64,000 nt of DNA from Leifsonia shinshuensis (lineage in GTDB: Bacteria; Actinomycetota; Actinomycetes; Actinomycetales; Microbacteriaceae): the NCBI RefSeq assembly GCF_014217625.1, contig NZ_CP043641.1:744001-808000 (forward strand). The letters are read 5' to 3'. Position 1 is the stretch's first letter; each line of letters starts with the position of its first letter. The notes beneath the pieces were generated by a model. The model ran no database searches, was not told where the DNA came from, and saw only the letters and a program-made list of their open reading frames with translations. Positions 29,343 to 38,543 of the stretch are shown piece by piece. Both the position numbers and the translations under genes were made by a program.

Positions 29343-30127
29343 TCGCTGATCGGCTCGAAGCTGGAGACGTCCCCGACGAGGCGGGTGTGGTCGGCCGGCA
29401 CCGGGTCGACCACGGCGGAGGCGACCTCGGCGGCGAACTCGCCGACGTTGTAGAGGCGGCCGGCGGCCTCCTTGCGGGCGTCGATCGCGCCCGGGTTCAG
29501 CCGGTTGAGCAGCGTCGCGGTGATGGTGCCCTCGATCATGTCGCCGGAGACCACGACGAACTCGACGCCCTTCGCCTCGAGCTCCGGGAGCAGCGCCCGC
29601 AGCGCGTCCTCCCCCGCCCGCTTGCTGAGCGCGACGGCCTCGTACTCGGGCATCGTCGGCGTGGAGCGGATGAAGTGCGCCTGGTGGCTCGTGACGAACA
29701 CCACGCGCGAGCCCGCCGCCATCAGCGGCAGCGCCGAGGTCAGCACGTTCACCTGGGCGTCGCGGTTGAGCTGCATGGCGTAGTCCTCCGCCATGCCGGA
29801 CTCCATCCCGCCGGAGGCGTTCAGGACCAGGATGTCCAGGCCGCCCCACTCCGCCGAGACGGTCTCGAAGAGCGCCGCCACCGAGGCGGGGTCGGTGAGG
29901 TCCGCGCCCACGGTGATCGCCGAGCCGCCCTGCTCGCGGATCGCGTCGGCGAGCTTGACCGCGCGCGCCTCCTTGTTGCGGTAGTTGATCGCGACGGCGG
30001 CGCCGGCGTCGGCCAGGTACTGCACGGTGTCGGCGCCGATGCCGCGCGACGAACCGGTGACGAGGGCGCGTTTGCCGGTGAGGCTGCCCTGCGCGAGCGG
30101 GCTGGCGGACGCGGAAGCGTTGGACAC
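29339..30127 (-). CDS. SDR family oxidoreductase
   Basis: 262 residues from GTG 30127, preceded by AGGAGT at good spacing; a GTG at 30154 is in frame but lacks such a site. Rossmann motif KRALVTGSSRGIG near residue 20, NAS in DILVLNASGG, a catalytic-type Y in MPEYEAVALSKRAGE (YxxxxxxK, rather than the classical YxxxK) and a Ser upstream in VTSHQAH. The spacing of the active-site Tyr/Lys is unusual, so substrate and even activity are open. It is coupled to the peptidase gene through ATGA. Confidence 0.8.
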   Translation of the reverse strand: MSNASASASPLAQGSLTGKRALVTGSSRGIGADTVQYLADAGAAVAINYRNKEARAVKLADAIREQGGSAITVGADLTDPASVAALFETVSAEWGGLDILVLNASGGMESGMAEDYAMQLNRDAQVNVLTSALPLMAAGSRVVFVTSHQAHFIRSTPTMPEYEAVALSKRAGEDALRALLPELEAKGVEFVVVSGDMIEGTITATLLNRLNPGAIDARKEAAGRLYNVGEFAAEVASAVVDPVPADHTRLVGDVSSFEPISE

Positions 30128-30249
30128 GGGTACTCCTAGAGCGTTGGACGACACGGCTTTCTGAGACTACCAAGTGCGTTCCGTCCAGTGGGCCGCGGGA
30201 ATGCTAGCGTTCTAGCAAGTACATAGTGATGTGTAGAGAGGGGCGGCTC

Positions 30250-30750
30250 GTGGACATCACCTCCTTCGCCTGGATCGCCTGGCTCGTCCTCATCCTCGTG
30301 TTCGTGATCATCGAGATGCTGACGCTGGACTTCGTCTTCCTCATGATCGCGATCGGCAGTCTCGGCGGGCTGATCGCCGGGCTGCTCGGCGCCCCGTGGT
30401 GGCTACAGCTGATCATCGCGGCCGCGCTCTCGGTCATCCTGGTCTTCTTCATCCGGCCGCCGCTCCTGCACAGGCTCAAGCGCGGCGGCGACCCCGCCAA
30501 GAGCAACGTGGACGCGCTGATCGGGATGAACGGCGTCGTCGTCTCGACCGTCTCGCGCACCGCTGGACTGGTCAAGCTGTCCGTCGGGGAGACCTGGACC
30601 GCGCGGCTCTCGCCCGGCCAGTCCCGCCCCGTCGAACTGGTGCCGGGCGAGCACGTCATCGTCCTGAGCATCGAGGGCGCGACGGCCGTCGTCGCCCCGT
30701 CACCGGTGTCGGCGGGAGCCGGCGACCTCACCGAGAGGAGCATCACGTGA
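30250..30750 (+). CDS. NfeD family membrane protein
   Basis: 166 residues from GTG 30250, with GAGAGGGG upstream. Three hydrophobic segments lie in the first 80 residues and an OB-fold domain (NfeD C-terminal type) in the last 75: ALIGMNGVVVSTVSRTAGLVKLSVGETWTARL. NfeD proteins pair with SPFH/stomatin proteins, and here the gene is coupled by GTGA to exactly such a gene. Role: organisation of membrane microdomains; details unknown in actinobacteria. Confidence 0.85.
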   Translation: MDITSFAWIAWLVLILVFVIIEMLTLDFVFLMIAIGSLGGLIAGLLGAPWWLQLIIAAALSVILVFFIRPPLLHRLKRGGDPAKSNVDALIGMNGVVVSTVSRTAGLVKLSVGETWTARLSPGQSRPVELVPGEHVIVLSIEGATAVVAPSPVSAGAGDLTERSIT

Positions 30751-31751
30751 CCGACGTCACCCAGCTCGTCGTGACCATCGTCGTCTCGATCATCGTCCTG
30801 GTGATCGCGATCTTCGTGCTGGTCACGCTCTTCCGCGCCATCCGGATCATCCCGCAGGCGCGGGCCGGGGTCGTGGAGCGCCTGGGCCGGTACCACAAGA
30901 CGCTCACCCCCGGCCTCAACGTCGTCGTGCCGTTCATCGACAAGGTCCGGCCGCTGATCGACCTCCGCGAGCAGGTCGTCTCCTTCCCGCCGCAGCCGGT
31001 GATCACCGAGGACAACCTGGTCGTCTCGATCGACACGGTCGTCTACTTCCAGGTCACCGACGCCCGCGCCGCGACCTACGAGATCGCCAACTACCTCGGC
31101 GCGGTCGAGCAGCTCACCACGACCACCCTCCGCAACGTGGTCGGCGGCCTGAACCTCGAGGCCGCGCTGACCTCCCGCGACAACATCAACGGCCAGCTGC
31201 GCCTGGTGCTGGACGAGGCCACCGGCAAGTGGGGCATCCGAGTATCGCGCGTCGAGCTGAAGGCGATCGACCCGCCCGTGTCCATCCAGGACTCGATGGA
31301 GAAGCAGATGCGCGCCGAGCGCGACCGTCGTGCGCTGATCCTGACAGCCGAGGGCACGAAGCAGTCCGAGATCCTGAACGCCGAGGGCCTGCGGCAGGCC
31401 GCGATCCTCAAGGCGGAGGGCGACGCCAAGGCCGCCGTGCTCCGCGCCGAGGGCGAGGCGAAGGCGATCACGACCGTCTTCGGCGCCATCCACGAGGGGA
31501 AGCCGGACAACCTGCTGCTGGCCTACCAGTACCTGCAGACGCTGCCGAAGCTCGCCGAAGGCTCCGCGAACAAGCTCTGGGTCATCCCGAGCGAGCTCAC
31601 GGAGGCGCTGAAGGGCATCGGCCAGGCGTTCGGGCCGAAGGGCGCGGACGCGGCCGGGCTCGGCGTGGTCCCGGCCGGCACACAGGCCCCGCCGTCGGTG
31701 GAGGCGGCAGGCGCGGCGAGCTCGACTCCTCCGCCCGCTCCCCCGGCGTGA
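30747..31751 (+). CDS. SPFH/Band 7 (stomatin-like) protein
   Basis: 334 residues from GTG 30747, with GAGAGGAG upstream. One N-terminal membrane span (about 5-30), then the Band 7 domain (IRIIPQARAGVVERLGRYHKTLTPGLNVVVPFID to about residue 200), then an alanine/glutamate-rich coiled coil (AERDRRALILTAEGTKQSEILNAEG...) and a C-terminal Ala/Pro tail. This is the paraslipin/QmcA class. It forms large membrane oligomers and works with NfeD, encoded just upstream. The stop overlaps the GDPD start (GTGA), giving a three-gene operon. Confidence 0.9.
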   Translation: MTDVTQLVVTIVVSIIVLVIAIFVLVTLFRAIRIIPQARAGVVERLGRYHKTLTPGLNVVVPFIDKVRPLIDLREQVVSFPPQPVITEDNLVVSIDTVVYFQVTDARAATYEIANYLGAVEQLTTTTLRNVVGGLNLEAALTSRDNINGQLRLVLDEATGKWGIRVSRVELKAIDPPVSIQDSMEKQMRAERDRRALILTAEGTKQSEILNAEGLRQAAILKAEGDAKAAVLRAEGEAKAITTVFGAIHEGKPDNLLLAYQYLQTLPKLAEGSANKLWVIPSELTEALKGIGQAFGPKGADAAGLGVVPAGTQAPPSVEAAGAASSTPPPAPPA

Positions 31752-32497
31752 CCTTCCTCGACGGGCCGCGGCCGCGGATCATCGCGCACCGCGGCCTGGC
31801 CCTCAACGCGCCGGAGAACACCCTCCTCGCCTTCTTGAAGGCGCTGAGCGCCGGCGCCACTCATCTGGAGACGGACGTGCACGGCACCGCCGACGGCGAG
31901 GCCGTGGTCAGTCACGATCCCGACCTCACCCGGGTGGCCGGCCGCGACCTGCGCGTGGAACAGCTGACCCTGGCCGAGCTGCGGCGCATCCCGCTCGGCG
32001 ACGGCCAGTCGTTCTGCTCGCTCGCGGAGGCGCTGGACGCCTTCCCGGAGGCGCGCTTCAACATCGACATCAAGGACGAGCGCGCCGCGGCCCCGGCCGC
32101 CGCTGCGATCGTGAAGGCGCGCGCGGCCGACCGCGTCCTGCTCACGAGCTTCTCGGCGGCACGCCGGAAGGCCGCGACAGCCGCCCTCCCCGAGGTCGCC
32201 GTGTCGCCCTCCGTGACGGAGTTCGTGCCGGCGCTGGTCGGGGCGAAGTCTGGCCTCCGCCCGCTCACCCGGCGCGCGCTGCGCGGGTTCGCCGCGGTGC
32301 AGATCCCCGAGCGCCGCGGTCCGGTCCGACTGGTCACGGCGCGCACGGTGCGCGCCATCCAGGCCGCGGGAGCCGAGGTGCACGTGTGGACGGTGGACGA
32401 CGTCGCCGAGATGAAGCGCCTACTGGACCTGGGAGTCGACGCCATCGTCACCAACCGCTGCGACCTCATGAAAGCCCTGGTCGACCCGCAGAACTGA
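31748..32497 (+). CDS. Glycerophosphodiester phosphodiesterase family protein
   Basis: 249 residues from GTG 31748, overlapping the previous stop. The metal site of GDPD enzymes is complete: IIAHRGLALNAPENTLLAF (HRG and E), LETDVHGTADGEAVVSHD (ExD and the second His), and RFNIDIKDE. The TIM-barrel end VHVWTVDDVAEMKRLLDLGVDAIVTN is well preserved. It hydrolyses deacylated phospholipids to glycerol 3-phosphate and an alcohol. No signal peptide, so cytoplasmic. Coupling to the membrane-domain genes suggests lipid turnover. Confidence 0.9.
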   Translation: MTFLDGPRPRIIAHRGLALNAPENTLLAFLKALSAGATHLETDVHGTADGEAVVSHDPDLTRVAGRDLRVEQLTLAELRRIPLGDGQSFCSLAEALDAFPEARFNIDIKDERAAAPAAAAIVKARAADRVLLTSFSAARRKAATAALPEVAVSPSVTEFVPALVGAKSGLRPLTRRALRGFAAVQIPERRGPVRLVTARTVRAIQAAGAEVHVWTVDDVAEMKRLLDLGVDAIVTNRCDLMKALVDPQN

Positions 32498-32548
32498 CCC
32501 GTCGAAGCTCTGCTGACGCTGTGAGCCCACTGAGAGAAGGCGGCTCCC

Positions 32549-32575
32549 GGAAAGAGAATCCCCAGCTTGCTGGTT
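32549..32575 (+). promoter_or_regulatory. Possible SigR-type promoter of rbpA
   Basis: GGAAA and GTT are separated by 19 bases, about 40 bases before the rbpA ATG. This resembles the GGAAT-N18/19-GTT promoter of redox sigma factor SigR, which is known to drive rbpA in Streptomyces. One mismatch in the -35 element keeps this tentative. TTTATAAAA nearby could instead be part of a housekeeping -10. Confidence 0.3.
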
Positions 32576-32613
32576 TATAAAAGTGAGGATTCGCGCGAAG
32601 AGGAGACCACACG

Positions 32614-32985
32614 ATGGCAGATCGCAGTTTGCGCGGAATGAGGCTTGGCGCCCAGAGCTTACAAAGCGAAGAAGGCGTCGTCTACTCTCCGCGTTCCCGT
32701 TACACCTACCTGTGCCCCGACTGCGGCAAGGAGACCGAAATGGTCTTCTCCGCCGAGGCCGAGCCTCCCAGTGCCTGGGAGTGCAAGCACTGCGGCCACG
32801 AGGCCCGCTTGCTGGTCGACGACAAGCCCGTCGAGATCGACCACTCGGACGTCAAGACGCCGCGCAGCCACTGGGACATGCTCTTGGAGCGTCGCACCCG
32901 CGCCGAGCTCGAAGAGCTCCTCGAGGAGCGGCTGCAGTACCTGCGCGCACGCCGCGGGACGACCGAGCACAAGCACACCGCCTGA
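32614..32985 (+). CDS. rbpA: RNA polymerase-binding protein RbpA
   Basis: 123 residues, with GAAGAGGAG upstream of ATG 32614. All RbpA parts are present: the N-terminal tail (MADRSLRGMRLGAQSLQSEEGV), a zinc ribbon/barrel (YLCPDCGKETEMVF and WECKHCGHEA: two CxxC pairs), the basic linker and the sigma-interacting C-terminus (PRSHWDMLLERRTRAELEELLEERL). RbpA is an actinobacterial activator that stabilises the open complex with the principal sigma factor. It is monocistronic and closed by a strong shared terminator. Confidence 0.97.
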   Translation: MADRSLRGMRLGAQSLQSEEGVVYSPRSRYTYLCPDCGKETEMVFSAEAEPPSAWECKHCGHEARLLVDDKPVEIDHSDVKTPRSHWDMLLERRTRAELEELLEERLQYLRARRGTTEHKHTA

Positions 32986-33001
32986 CGCTCGGTCCCCGTT
33001 C

Positions 33002-33032
33002 AGCCGCTCTCACCGTTTCGGTGGGAGCGGCT
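33002..33032. terminator. Bidirectional terminator between rbpA and lnt
   Basis: AGCCGCTCTCACC (33002-33014) and GGTGGGAGCGGCT (33020-33032) form a near-perfect 13-base stem with a 5-base loop, followed on the plus strand by TTTCTC. The lnt stop codon (33010-33012) lies inside the left arm, so both convergent genes end here. Confidence 0.8.
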
Positions 33033-34668
33033 TTCTCGTGCTCGGGGCAGGCAGCCGCCGCGAGAACGCCGCCACCGCCAGGCCGAAGAGCCCGAGGCCC
33101 GCGACCAGGAACTCGATGCCGCGGCTGAGCAGCGTCGAAGGGGTCGTCGTGGTGCCCAGCGGCACGTCCGCGACCATGTGACCCGGCTTGAACGGCGGGA
33201 TCTCGGTGATGGTCTTCCCGTCCGGGGCGATGATCTGGCTGCTGCCGACCGTGGAGATGTTCACCAGCGCGCGCCCCGACTCGATCGCGCGCAGGCGGGC
33301 GATCGCGAGCTGCTGCTCGTTCTCGTCGGTCTGCCCGAAGTCGGCGTTGTTCGTCTGGGCCAGGATGACCTGCGCATCGTCGTTCATCATGTCGGTCAGA
33401 AGCTGGTCGTCCACGATGTCGAAGCAGATCGAGATGCCGGCGCGCACTCCCCCGACATCGAACACGTTGTCGCGTGTCCCCGGCGTGTAGTCGCGGCCGA
33501 TCAGGTCGATGAGCGACGGCGCGAACGGCCGCCAGAACGACCGGTCGGGGACGTACTCGCCGAACGGCACGGGATGCTTCTTGTCGTAGTAGTCGACGGC
33601 TCCCTTGCCGGCCTCCCACTGCAACGACGTGTTGAAGTACTTGCCGTCGCGGTAGGTGATCGTCCCGACGATGAACGGCGCGCCGAACTTGCGGCTCAGG
33701 GCGTCGAGGAGCGCGGCGGTGTCCGGGTCGCGGGTCGGGTCGGGCTGGGCCGCACCCTCCGGCCAGACCACCATGTCGAGCTTCTTGTCGCCCGACGACT
33801 GGGAGGCGGGGATCTTCAGCGTCTCGTCGAACTGCGTCTGCAGCACCGCGCCCTCCGGCGCGTTGTCGAAGTAGCCGGCGGGACCGTTGCCCTGCACGGC
33901 CGCGATCCGCGTGGTGCCGTGCGTCGTCGCCGGCCAGGACGGCACGGCCAGCACGACGGCGACTGCGCCGAGGGCGACGGCGCCGCGCACGACGGTGCGC
34001 ACATCCACGGCGAAGAACAGCTCGATCAGGAGGGCGACGAGCCAGACCATGACGAACCCGAGGCCCGAGATGCCGAGCCAGGCCACGAGCGGAGCGTACG
34101 GACTGAGCGACTGCGACTCCGCGACCCGGCCCCAGGAGAAGCCGCCGTACGGCCAGTTGCCCGTCACGTACTCCCGCAGCACCCACAGCCCGGCGACGAT
34201 GACCGGGACCATCCCGAGCCGCCCGGCGATGCTCGGCCACGCCCGGGGCACCCACCGGTAGGCGAGCGTGATGAGGATGCCGCCCGCGCCCCAGAACAGC
34301 GCCTCCAACGTCGAGAGCGCGATCCACGGGACCGGTCCGAGGTACAGCGAGGTCCACGACACGTGCACCAGATAGAAGGCCTCGCCGGCGAGCCAGCCGA
34401 CCAGGAACGCCATCCCCGCCGTCCTGCCGCGCTGGGCGAGCAGCACCATCCCGATGCCGACGAACGTCAGCGGCCACAGGTTCTGGCCGGGGAAGCCGGC
34501 GGCCAGCACGGGGCCTGCGCCGATCGCGACGAGGATGGCCAGCCAGAGCGGCAGCGGAGCCGGCGGCAGCGCAGCACGCCGCGATCGGCGGGCGCGGGGC
34601 GTTCGGGTCACGAAGGGAGAGCCTAAGGCATCGCGCTCTGCGTCCCGCACAGCCACGGGCTCAGGCAA
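33010..34668 (-). CDS. lnt: Apolipoprotein N-acyltransferase Lnt
   Basis: Up to 552 residues. About six membrane segments precede a nitrilase-like domain. Catalytic residues fit Lnt: Glu in DMVVWPEGAAQ, Lys in DYYDKKHPVPFGEY and Cys in GISICFDIVDD. Lnt adds the third acyl chain to lipoproteins; several lipoproteins with lipoboxes are encoded in this window. The far 5' start is TTG 34668, overlapping the helicase stop; GTGs at 34656, 34650 and 34611 are alternatives and no ribosome site decides. It follows the helicase on the same strand and ends in a shared terminator with rbpA. Confidence 0.93.
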   Translation of the reverse strand: MPEPVAVRDAERDALGSPFVTRTPRARRSRRAALPPAPLPLWLAILVAIGAGPVLAAGFPGQNLWPLTFVGIGMVLLAQRGRTAGMAFLVGWLAGEAFYLVHVSWTSLYLGPVPWIALSTLEALFWGAGGILITLAYRWVPRAWPSIAGRLGMVPVIVAGLWVLREYVTGNWPYGGFSWGRVAESQSLSPYAPLVAWLGISGLGFVMVWLVALLIELFFAVDVRTVVRGAVALGAVAVVLAVPSWPATTHGTTRIAAVQGNGPAGYFDNAPEGAVLQTQFDETLKIPASQSSGDKKLDMVVWPEGAAQPDPTRDPDTAALLDALSRKFGAPFIVGTITYRDGKYFNTSLQWEAGKGAVDYYDKKHPVPFGEYVPDRSFWRPFAPSLIDLIGRDYTPGTRDNVFDVGGVRAGISICFDIVDDQLLTDMMNDDAQVILAQTNNADFGQTDENEQQLAIARLRAIESGRALVNISTVGSSQIIAPDGKTITEIPPFKPGHMVADVPLGTTTTPSTLLSRGIEFLVAGLGLFGLAVAAFSRRLPAPSTRKPLPPKR

Positions 34669-37096
34669 CGGCGGAGTACGCCACGATGCCGCGGCGGATC
34701 GACTCCAGTGCCTGCCGTGCGGTGCGCCCGACGTTGCCCTGGGCGACCAGCGAGAGCTGGTCCAGAAGGTCGATCGTCTGCTTCGCCCAGCGCACGAAGT
34801 CGCCCGCGGCCATGTCCGCCTCGCGCAGCACGACGTCCAGCGCCGCGCCCCGCGCCCACTGGTGCATCGCCAGCGCCAGCGCCGTCGAGACCGGCTCGCT
34901 GCCCGGGAGGCGGTTGTCGCGCTCCAGGTCGTCCAGCCGGGCCCACAGGTCCGTGGTGCGCTCCAGGGCCGGGCGGAAGGCGCCGCGCGGGAGGTTGCGG
35001 TCGTGCGCCAGGCCGTCGTCGCGACGCGGCTCGAAGACCAGCGCGCACGCCATCGCGGCGAGGCCCGCGGCGTCGAGCTCCTTCCAGTACCCGCGGCGCA
35101 GGCACTCGGCGACGAGGAGGTCGCGCTCGCCGTAGATCCGCTTGAGGGTGCGGCCGTGCACGGTGAGGGCGGTCTCGCCGTCCTCGTCGGTGAGGTAGCC
35201 GAGCTCCAGCAGCACGTCCGAGACGCGGTCGAACACCTTCGCCACCGCCCCGGTGCGGGACTGGATCTGCGCGCTGAGCCGGTCGGTGTCGCGCTTCAGC
35301 TTCCACCAGCGCTCCGACCAGCGGGCGTGCTGCTCGCGGTCCGGGCAGCGGTGACACGGGTGCTCGCGCATCCGCTTCCGGAGGCCGGCGAGCTGGCGCT
35401 GGCGGCGCTCCCGCTCGGCCTTCGACGCGTTCTCGATGCGCTGGCCCTTCTTCTCCAGGTCGCTGAGCTCGCGCCGGATCCGGGAGTACTCGCGGAAGTC
35501 GCCGAGGTGGCACTCCATCGCCTTCTCGTAGCCGGCCAGCGACTCCTCCTGCTGACGCACCTTCCGCGCGAGGTCGACCACCGCCCGGTCGGCCTGGAAC
35601 TGCGCGAACGACGACTCCAGGATCTCGCGGGTGCGCACCCGGCCGAACTGGTCGATGAGGTTGACCGCCATGTTGTACGTGGGGCGGAAGCTGGAGTTCA
35701 GCGGGTAGCTGCGCCGGGAGGCCAGCGAGGCGACCGACTGGGGGTCGAGGCCGTCCTCCCACTGGATGACGGAGTGGCCCTCGACGTCGATGCCGCGCCG
35801 TCCGGCCCGCCCGGTGAGCTGGGTGTACTCCCCCGGCGTGATCGGCACGCGCGCCTCGCCGTTGAACTTCTCCAGCTTCTCCAGCACGACGGTGCGTGCC
35901 GGCATGTTGATGCCGAGCGCCAGGGTCTCGGTGGCGAAGACGACCTTGACCAGCTTGCGGCGGAAGAGCTCCTCCACGACCTCCTTGAACGCCGGCAGCA
36001 TCCCGGCGTGGTGGGCAGCGACGCCGCGCTCCAGGCCCTCCAGCCACTCCCAGTAGCCGAGCACCGCGAGGTCCTCGTCCAGCAGCGTGCGGCAGCGCTC
36101 CTCCACGATCGCGCGGATCTCGTCGCGCTCGCGCTGCTCCGTCAGGCGCACGCCCTCGCGCAGGGTCTGCCGCACGGCCGCGTCGCAGCCGTTGCGGCTG
36201 AAGATGAAGAAGATCGCCGGCAGCAGGTTGTGCTCGTCCAGCATCCGGACGAAGTCGGCGCGGCCCATCCGGAAGGTGTCGGGGCGGCCGCCGCGCGAGT
36301 GGTACCGCCCGACATCGCGGGTCTGCCGGCTGGACAGCACCCGGCCGCCGTAGCGCGCCATCTGCACGAGCTCCGGGTTCACCCGGTTGGTCGCGGCGAG
36401 CCCGGACGAGTCGAACAGGTCGATGAGCTTGGAGCGCATCAGGATGTGCTGCTCCAGCGGCACCGGACGCTCCTCGGACACGACCACGTCGGTGTCGCCG
36501 CGGACCGCCTGCAGCCAGTCGCCGAACTCCTCGGCGTTGGTGACCGTCGCGCTGAGCGACACCATCCGCACCGCCTGCGGCAGGTGGATGATGACCTCCT
36601 CCCACACCGCGCCGCGGAACCGGTCGGCCAGGTAGTGCACCTCGTCCATCACCACGTAGGCGAGGTCGCCGAGGAGGTCGGAGTCCGCGTACAGCATGTT
36701 GCGGAGGACCTCGGTCGTCATCACGACGATGCGGGCGTGCGAGTTGATGTTGGTGTCGCCGGTCAGGAGGCCGACCGACTCGGGCCCGTACGCCTCGACG
36801 AACTCCTGGAACTTCTGGTTGCTCAGGGCCTTCATCGGCGTGGTGTAGAACACCTTCGCGTTCGCCTCGCGCATGGCGAGGAACACGGCGAACTCCGCCA
36901 CGATGGTCTTGCCCGCGCCGGTGGGCGCCGCGACGAGCACACTGCGGCCGTTCTCGAGGCTCGCGCACGCCTCGCGCTGGAACGGGTCCAGGTCGAAGCG
37001 CAGTCCCGCCCGGAAGGTCTCCAGCAGAGGCTGCTGCGCGCGTTGCCGCGAGGCGGCGAAGCGTTCGGCCGGAGAGAGCTGCTGCTGGTCGGTCAC
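34661..37096 (-). CDS. helY: Ski2/Mtr4-like DEAD/DEAH-box RNA helicase (HelY-like)
   Basis: 811 residues from GTG 37096. Helicase motifs in order: Walker A VLVAAPTGAGKTIVAEFA (about residue 60), TTPMKALSNQKF (Ia), TTEVLRNMLY, Walker B VVMDEVHYLAD (DEVH), SATVTNAEEF (III) and, in the second RecA domain, TETLALGINMPARTVV and QLTGRAGRRGID (V and VI). A long arginine-rich helical insert (REYSRIRRELSDLEKKGQR...) is typical of the Ski2-like exosome helicases, as is the C-terminal helical DSHCT-type part. It lies immediately downstream of tatC as in mycobacteria (Rv2092c). Role: RNA unwinding or decay, inferred. Confidence 0.9.
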   Translation of the reverse strand: MTDQQQLSPAERFAASRQRAQQPLLETFRAGLRFDLDPFQREACASLENGRSVLVAAPTGAGKTIVAEFAVFLAMREANAKVFYTTPMKALSNQKFQEFVEAYGPESVGLLTGDTNINSHARIVVMTTEVLRNMLYADSDLLGDLAYVVMDEVHYLADRFRGAVWEEVIIHLPQAVRMVSLSATVTNAEEFGDWLQAVRGDTDVVVSEERPVPLEQHILMRSKLIDLFDSSGLAATNRVNPELVQMARYGGRVLSSRQTRDVGRYHSRGGRPDTFRMGRADFVRMLDEHNLLPAIFFIFSRNGCDAAVRQTLREGVRLTEQRERDEIRAIVEERCRTLLDEDLAVLGYWEWLEGLERGVAAHHAGMLPAFKEVVEELFRRKLVKVVFATETLALGINMPARTVVLEKLEKFNGEARVPITPGEYTQLTGRAGRRGIDVEGHSVIQWEDGLDPQSVASLASRRSYPLNSSFRPTYNMAVNLIDQFGRVRTREILESSFAQFQADRAVVDLARKVRQQEESLAGYEKAMECHLGDFREYSRIRRELSDLEKKGQRIENASKAERERRQRQLAGLRKRMREHPCHRCPDREQHARWSERWWKLKRDTDRLSAQIQSRTGAVAKVFDRVSDVLLELGYLTDEDGETALTVHGRTLKRIYGERDLLVAECLRRGYWKELDAAGLAAMACALVFEPRRDDGLAHDRNLPRGAFRPALERTTDLWARLDDLERDNRLPGSEPVSTALALAMHQWARGAALDVVLREADMAAGDFVRWAKQTIDLLDQLSLVAQGNVGRTARQALESIRRGIVAYSAVA

Positions 37097-37105
37097 GCGA
37101 CCAGC

Positions 37106-37897
37106 CTATGCCGCGAGCTCCGCCTCCAGTCGCATCGCCGCCTTGGCCGCGCGGCGGTCGTGCAGCCACGCGACGCCGTAGGCGCCGAAGTAGAGCAGCA
37201 CCATGGGCACGGCGAGCAGGAACATCGAGAGCACGTCGGCCGCCGGCGTCGCGATGGCGGTGAAGAGCGCGATCAGGATGATCGCCCAGCGCCACGAGCC
37301 GATGATCGACTTGGCGCTCAGCACGCCGACGAAGTTGAGCAGCACCAGGAACACCGGCAGGACGAAGGCGACGCCGACCGCGAGGACGAGCTTGGTCACG
37401 AAGTCGATGTAGGTCTTGGCGTCGATGATCGCCGCGTCCTGCTCCGGGGCGAAGCTGGTCAGCAGGCTGACCATGTGCGGCACGAGCAGCCAGCCGGCCA
37501 CCCCGCCCGCGATGAACAGCGGAACGGCCGTGAAGAAGAAGCCGAACGCGTACTTGAGCTCTTTGCGCGTGAGCGCCGGCACGAAGAATGCCCAGATCTG
37601 CCAGAGCCAGATCGGGCTGGAGACGATGATGCCGATGGTGATCGCCATCTGCATCTTCAGGTCGAACGCGCCGGTGATGCTGCCGTAGTTGAGCAGCGCC
37701 TCGCGGCCCTGCTGCTTCGCGATCGCGGTGATCGGAACGCGCAGGGCGTCCATCACCGGACCGGCGAGGATCCAGCCGACGACCGCGCCGACCAGAAGGC
37801 CCAGGGCGGCGCGGAACAGACGTTTACGAAGCTCGACGAAATGCTCGGCCAGCGACATCCGGCCTTCGCGGTTCTTGCCTCGCTTGGTGGAGGCCAC
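37106..37897 (-). CDS. tatC: Twin-arginine translocase subunit TatC
   Basis: 263 residues, six membrane segments. Conserved TatC parts are the N-terminal MSLAEHFVELRKRLFRA, the SPIWLWQIWAFFVPALTRKE loop, the FVTKLVLAVGVAFVLPV helix and the ATPAADVLSMFLLAVPMVLLYF segment. TatC recognises twin-arginine signal peptides and works with TatA, encoded four bases upstream. Translation is closely spaced with tatA and the helicase. Confidence 0.97.
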   Translation of the reverse strand: MASTKRGKNREGRMSLAEHFVELRKRLFRAALGLLVGAVVGWILAGPVMDALRVPITAIAKQQGREALLNYGSITGAFDLKMQMAITIGIIVSSPIWLWQIWAFFVPALTRKELKYAFGFFFTAVPLFIAGGVAGWLLVPHMVSLLTSFAPEQDAAIIDAKTYIDFVTKLVLAVGVAFVLPVFLVLLNFVGVLSAKSIIGSWRWAIILIALFTAIATPAADVLSMFLLAVPMVLLYFGAYGVAWLHDRRAAKAAMRLEAELAA

Positions 37898-37901
37898 TCA
37901 G

Positions 37902-38180
37902 CTACTGCTTCGGCTTGGACTCGGTCGAGTCCGTGCCGGGCGCGGTGGGAGCCGGAGCCGCGGGCGCGGCGGGCGCGGTGTTCTGAGCTGTGGTGTTCTG
38001 GGCGGACGCCGAGGCGTCGCCGTCCTTGCCGTCCTTCTTCATCTCATCGACTTCGCCCTTGAAGATTCGCATGGACTGACCGATGCTCTTCGCCAGCGCG
38101 GGGAGCTTGGGCGCACCGAAAAGAAGGAGGATGACCGCGAGAATGATGAGCAGGTGCCATCCGGTGAGGCCGCCGAGCAT
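37902..38180 (-). CDS. tatA: Twin-arginine translocase subunit TatA
   Basis: 92 residues: an N-terminal membrane helix ([19 protein letters not shown]), the [21 protein letters not shown] amphipathic hinge helix and an Ala/Pro/Thr-rich acidic tail. TatA forms the translocation pore of the Tat system with TatC. Start ATG 38180 is followed directly by the membrane helix. Confidence 0.95.
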   Translation of the reverse strand: MLGGLTGWHLLIILAVILLLFGAPKLPALAKSIGQSMRIFKGEVDEMKKDGKDGDASASAQNTTAQNTAPAAPAAPAPTAPGTDSTESKPKQ

Positions 38181-38183
38181 GAG

Positions 38184-38534
38184 TTACGTCCTTCTGTTCA
38201 AGTACGAGTAGCGGAACGGGTCCGCGTTGACGAGTATTTTACCGCGCTGAACTCGCCGATCTCTGCGAGCTTGCCGTGCGACCTGACGGTCGGCAACGGC
38301 CTGTTCGCGCTCCGCTCGGAGCACCTCCGAGTCGGCGAAAACGGCGCTGTGAAACTCAGCGTACCGCATGTCATCCGAGCGCCGGCTGAGTATCGCGGCC
38401 TTCTCGATCAGGGCGCTCGCCTCGCGGCCCGCGGCCATAACCTTCCGGAACAGCCACCACGCGAAGAACGCGAGCATGCCCAGCAGGCCGAGCACGAGCA
38501 CGGCCCAGATGACGACCCACGACCACCACGGCAT
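38184..38534 (-). CDS. Small membrane protein between pafC and tatA
   Basis: 116 residues. One strong N-terminal membrane segment (MPWWSWVVIWAVLVLGLLGMLAFFAWWLF, residues 1-29 or so) followed by a highly charged helical cytoplasmic tail rich in Arg and Glu. I do not recognise the family. It is three bases from tatA and nine from pafC on the same strand, so it belongs to the pafBC-tatAC operon; a structural or regulatory membrane role is possible. Confidence 0.75.
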   Translation of the reverse strand: MPWWSWVVIWAVLVLGLLGMLAFFAWWLFRKVMAAGREASALIEKAAILSRRSDDMRYAEFHSAVFADSEVLRAEREQAVADRQVARQARRDRRVQRGKILVNADPFRYSYLNRRT

Positions 38535-38543
38535 GCAGGGAGC

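Noticed and set aside
34454..38062. A 1202-codon plus-strand frame opposite lnt, the helicase and tatC
   Set aside because: Antisense to three recognised genes; composition is that of a GC-driven shadow.
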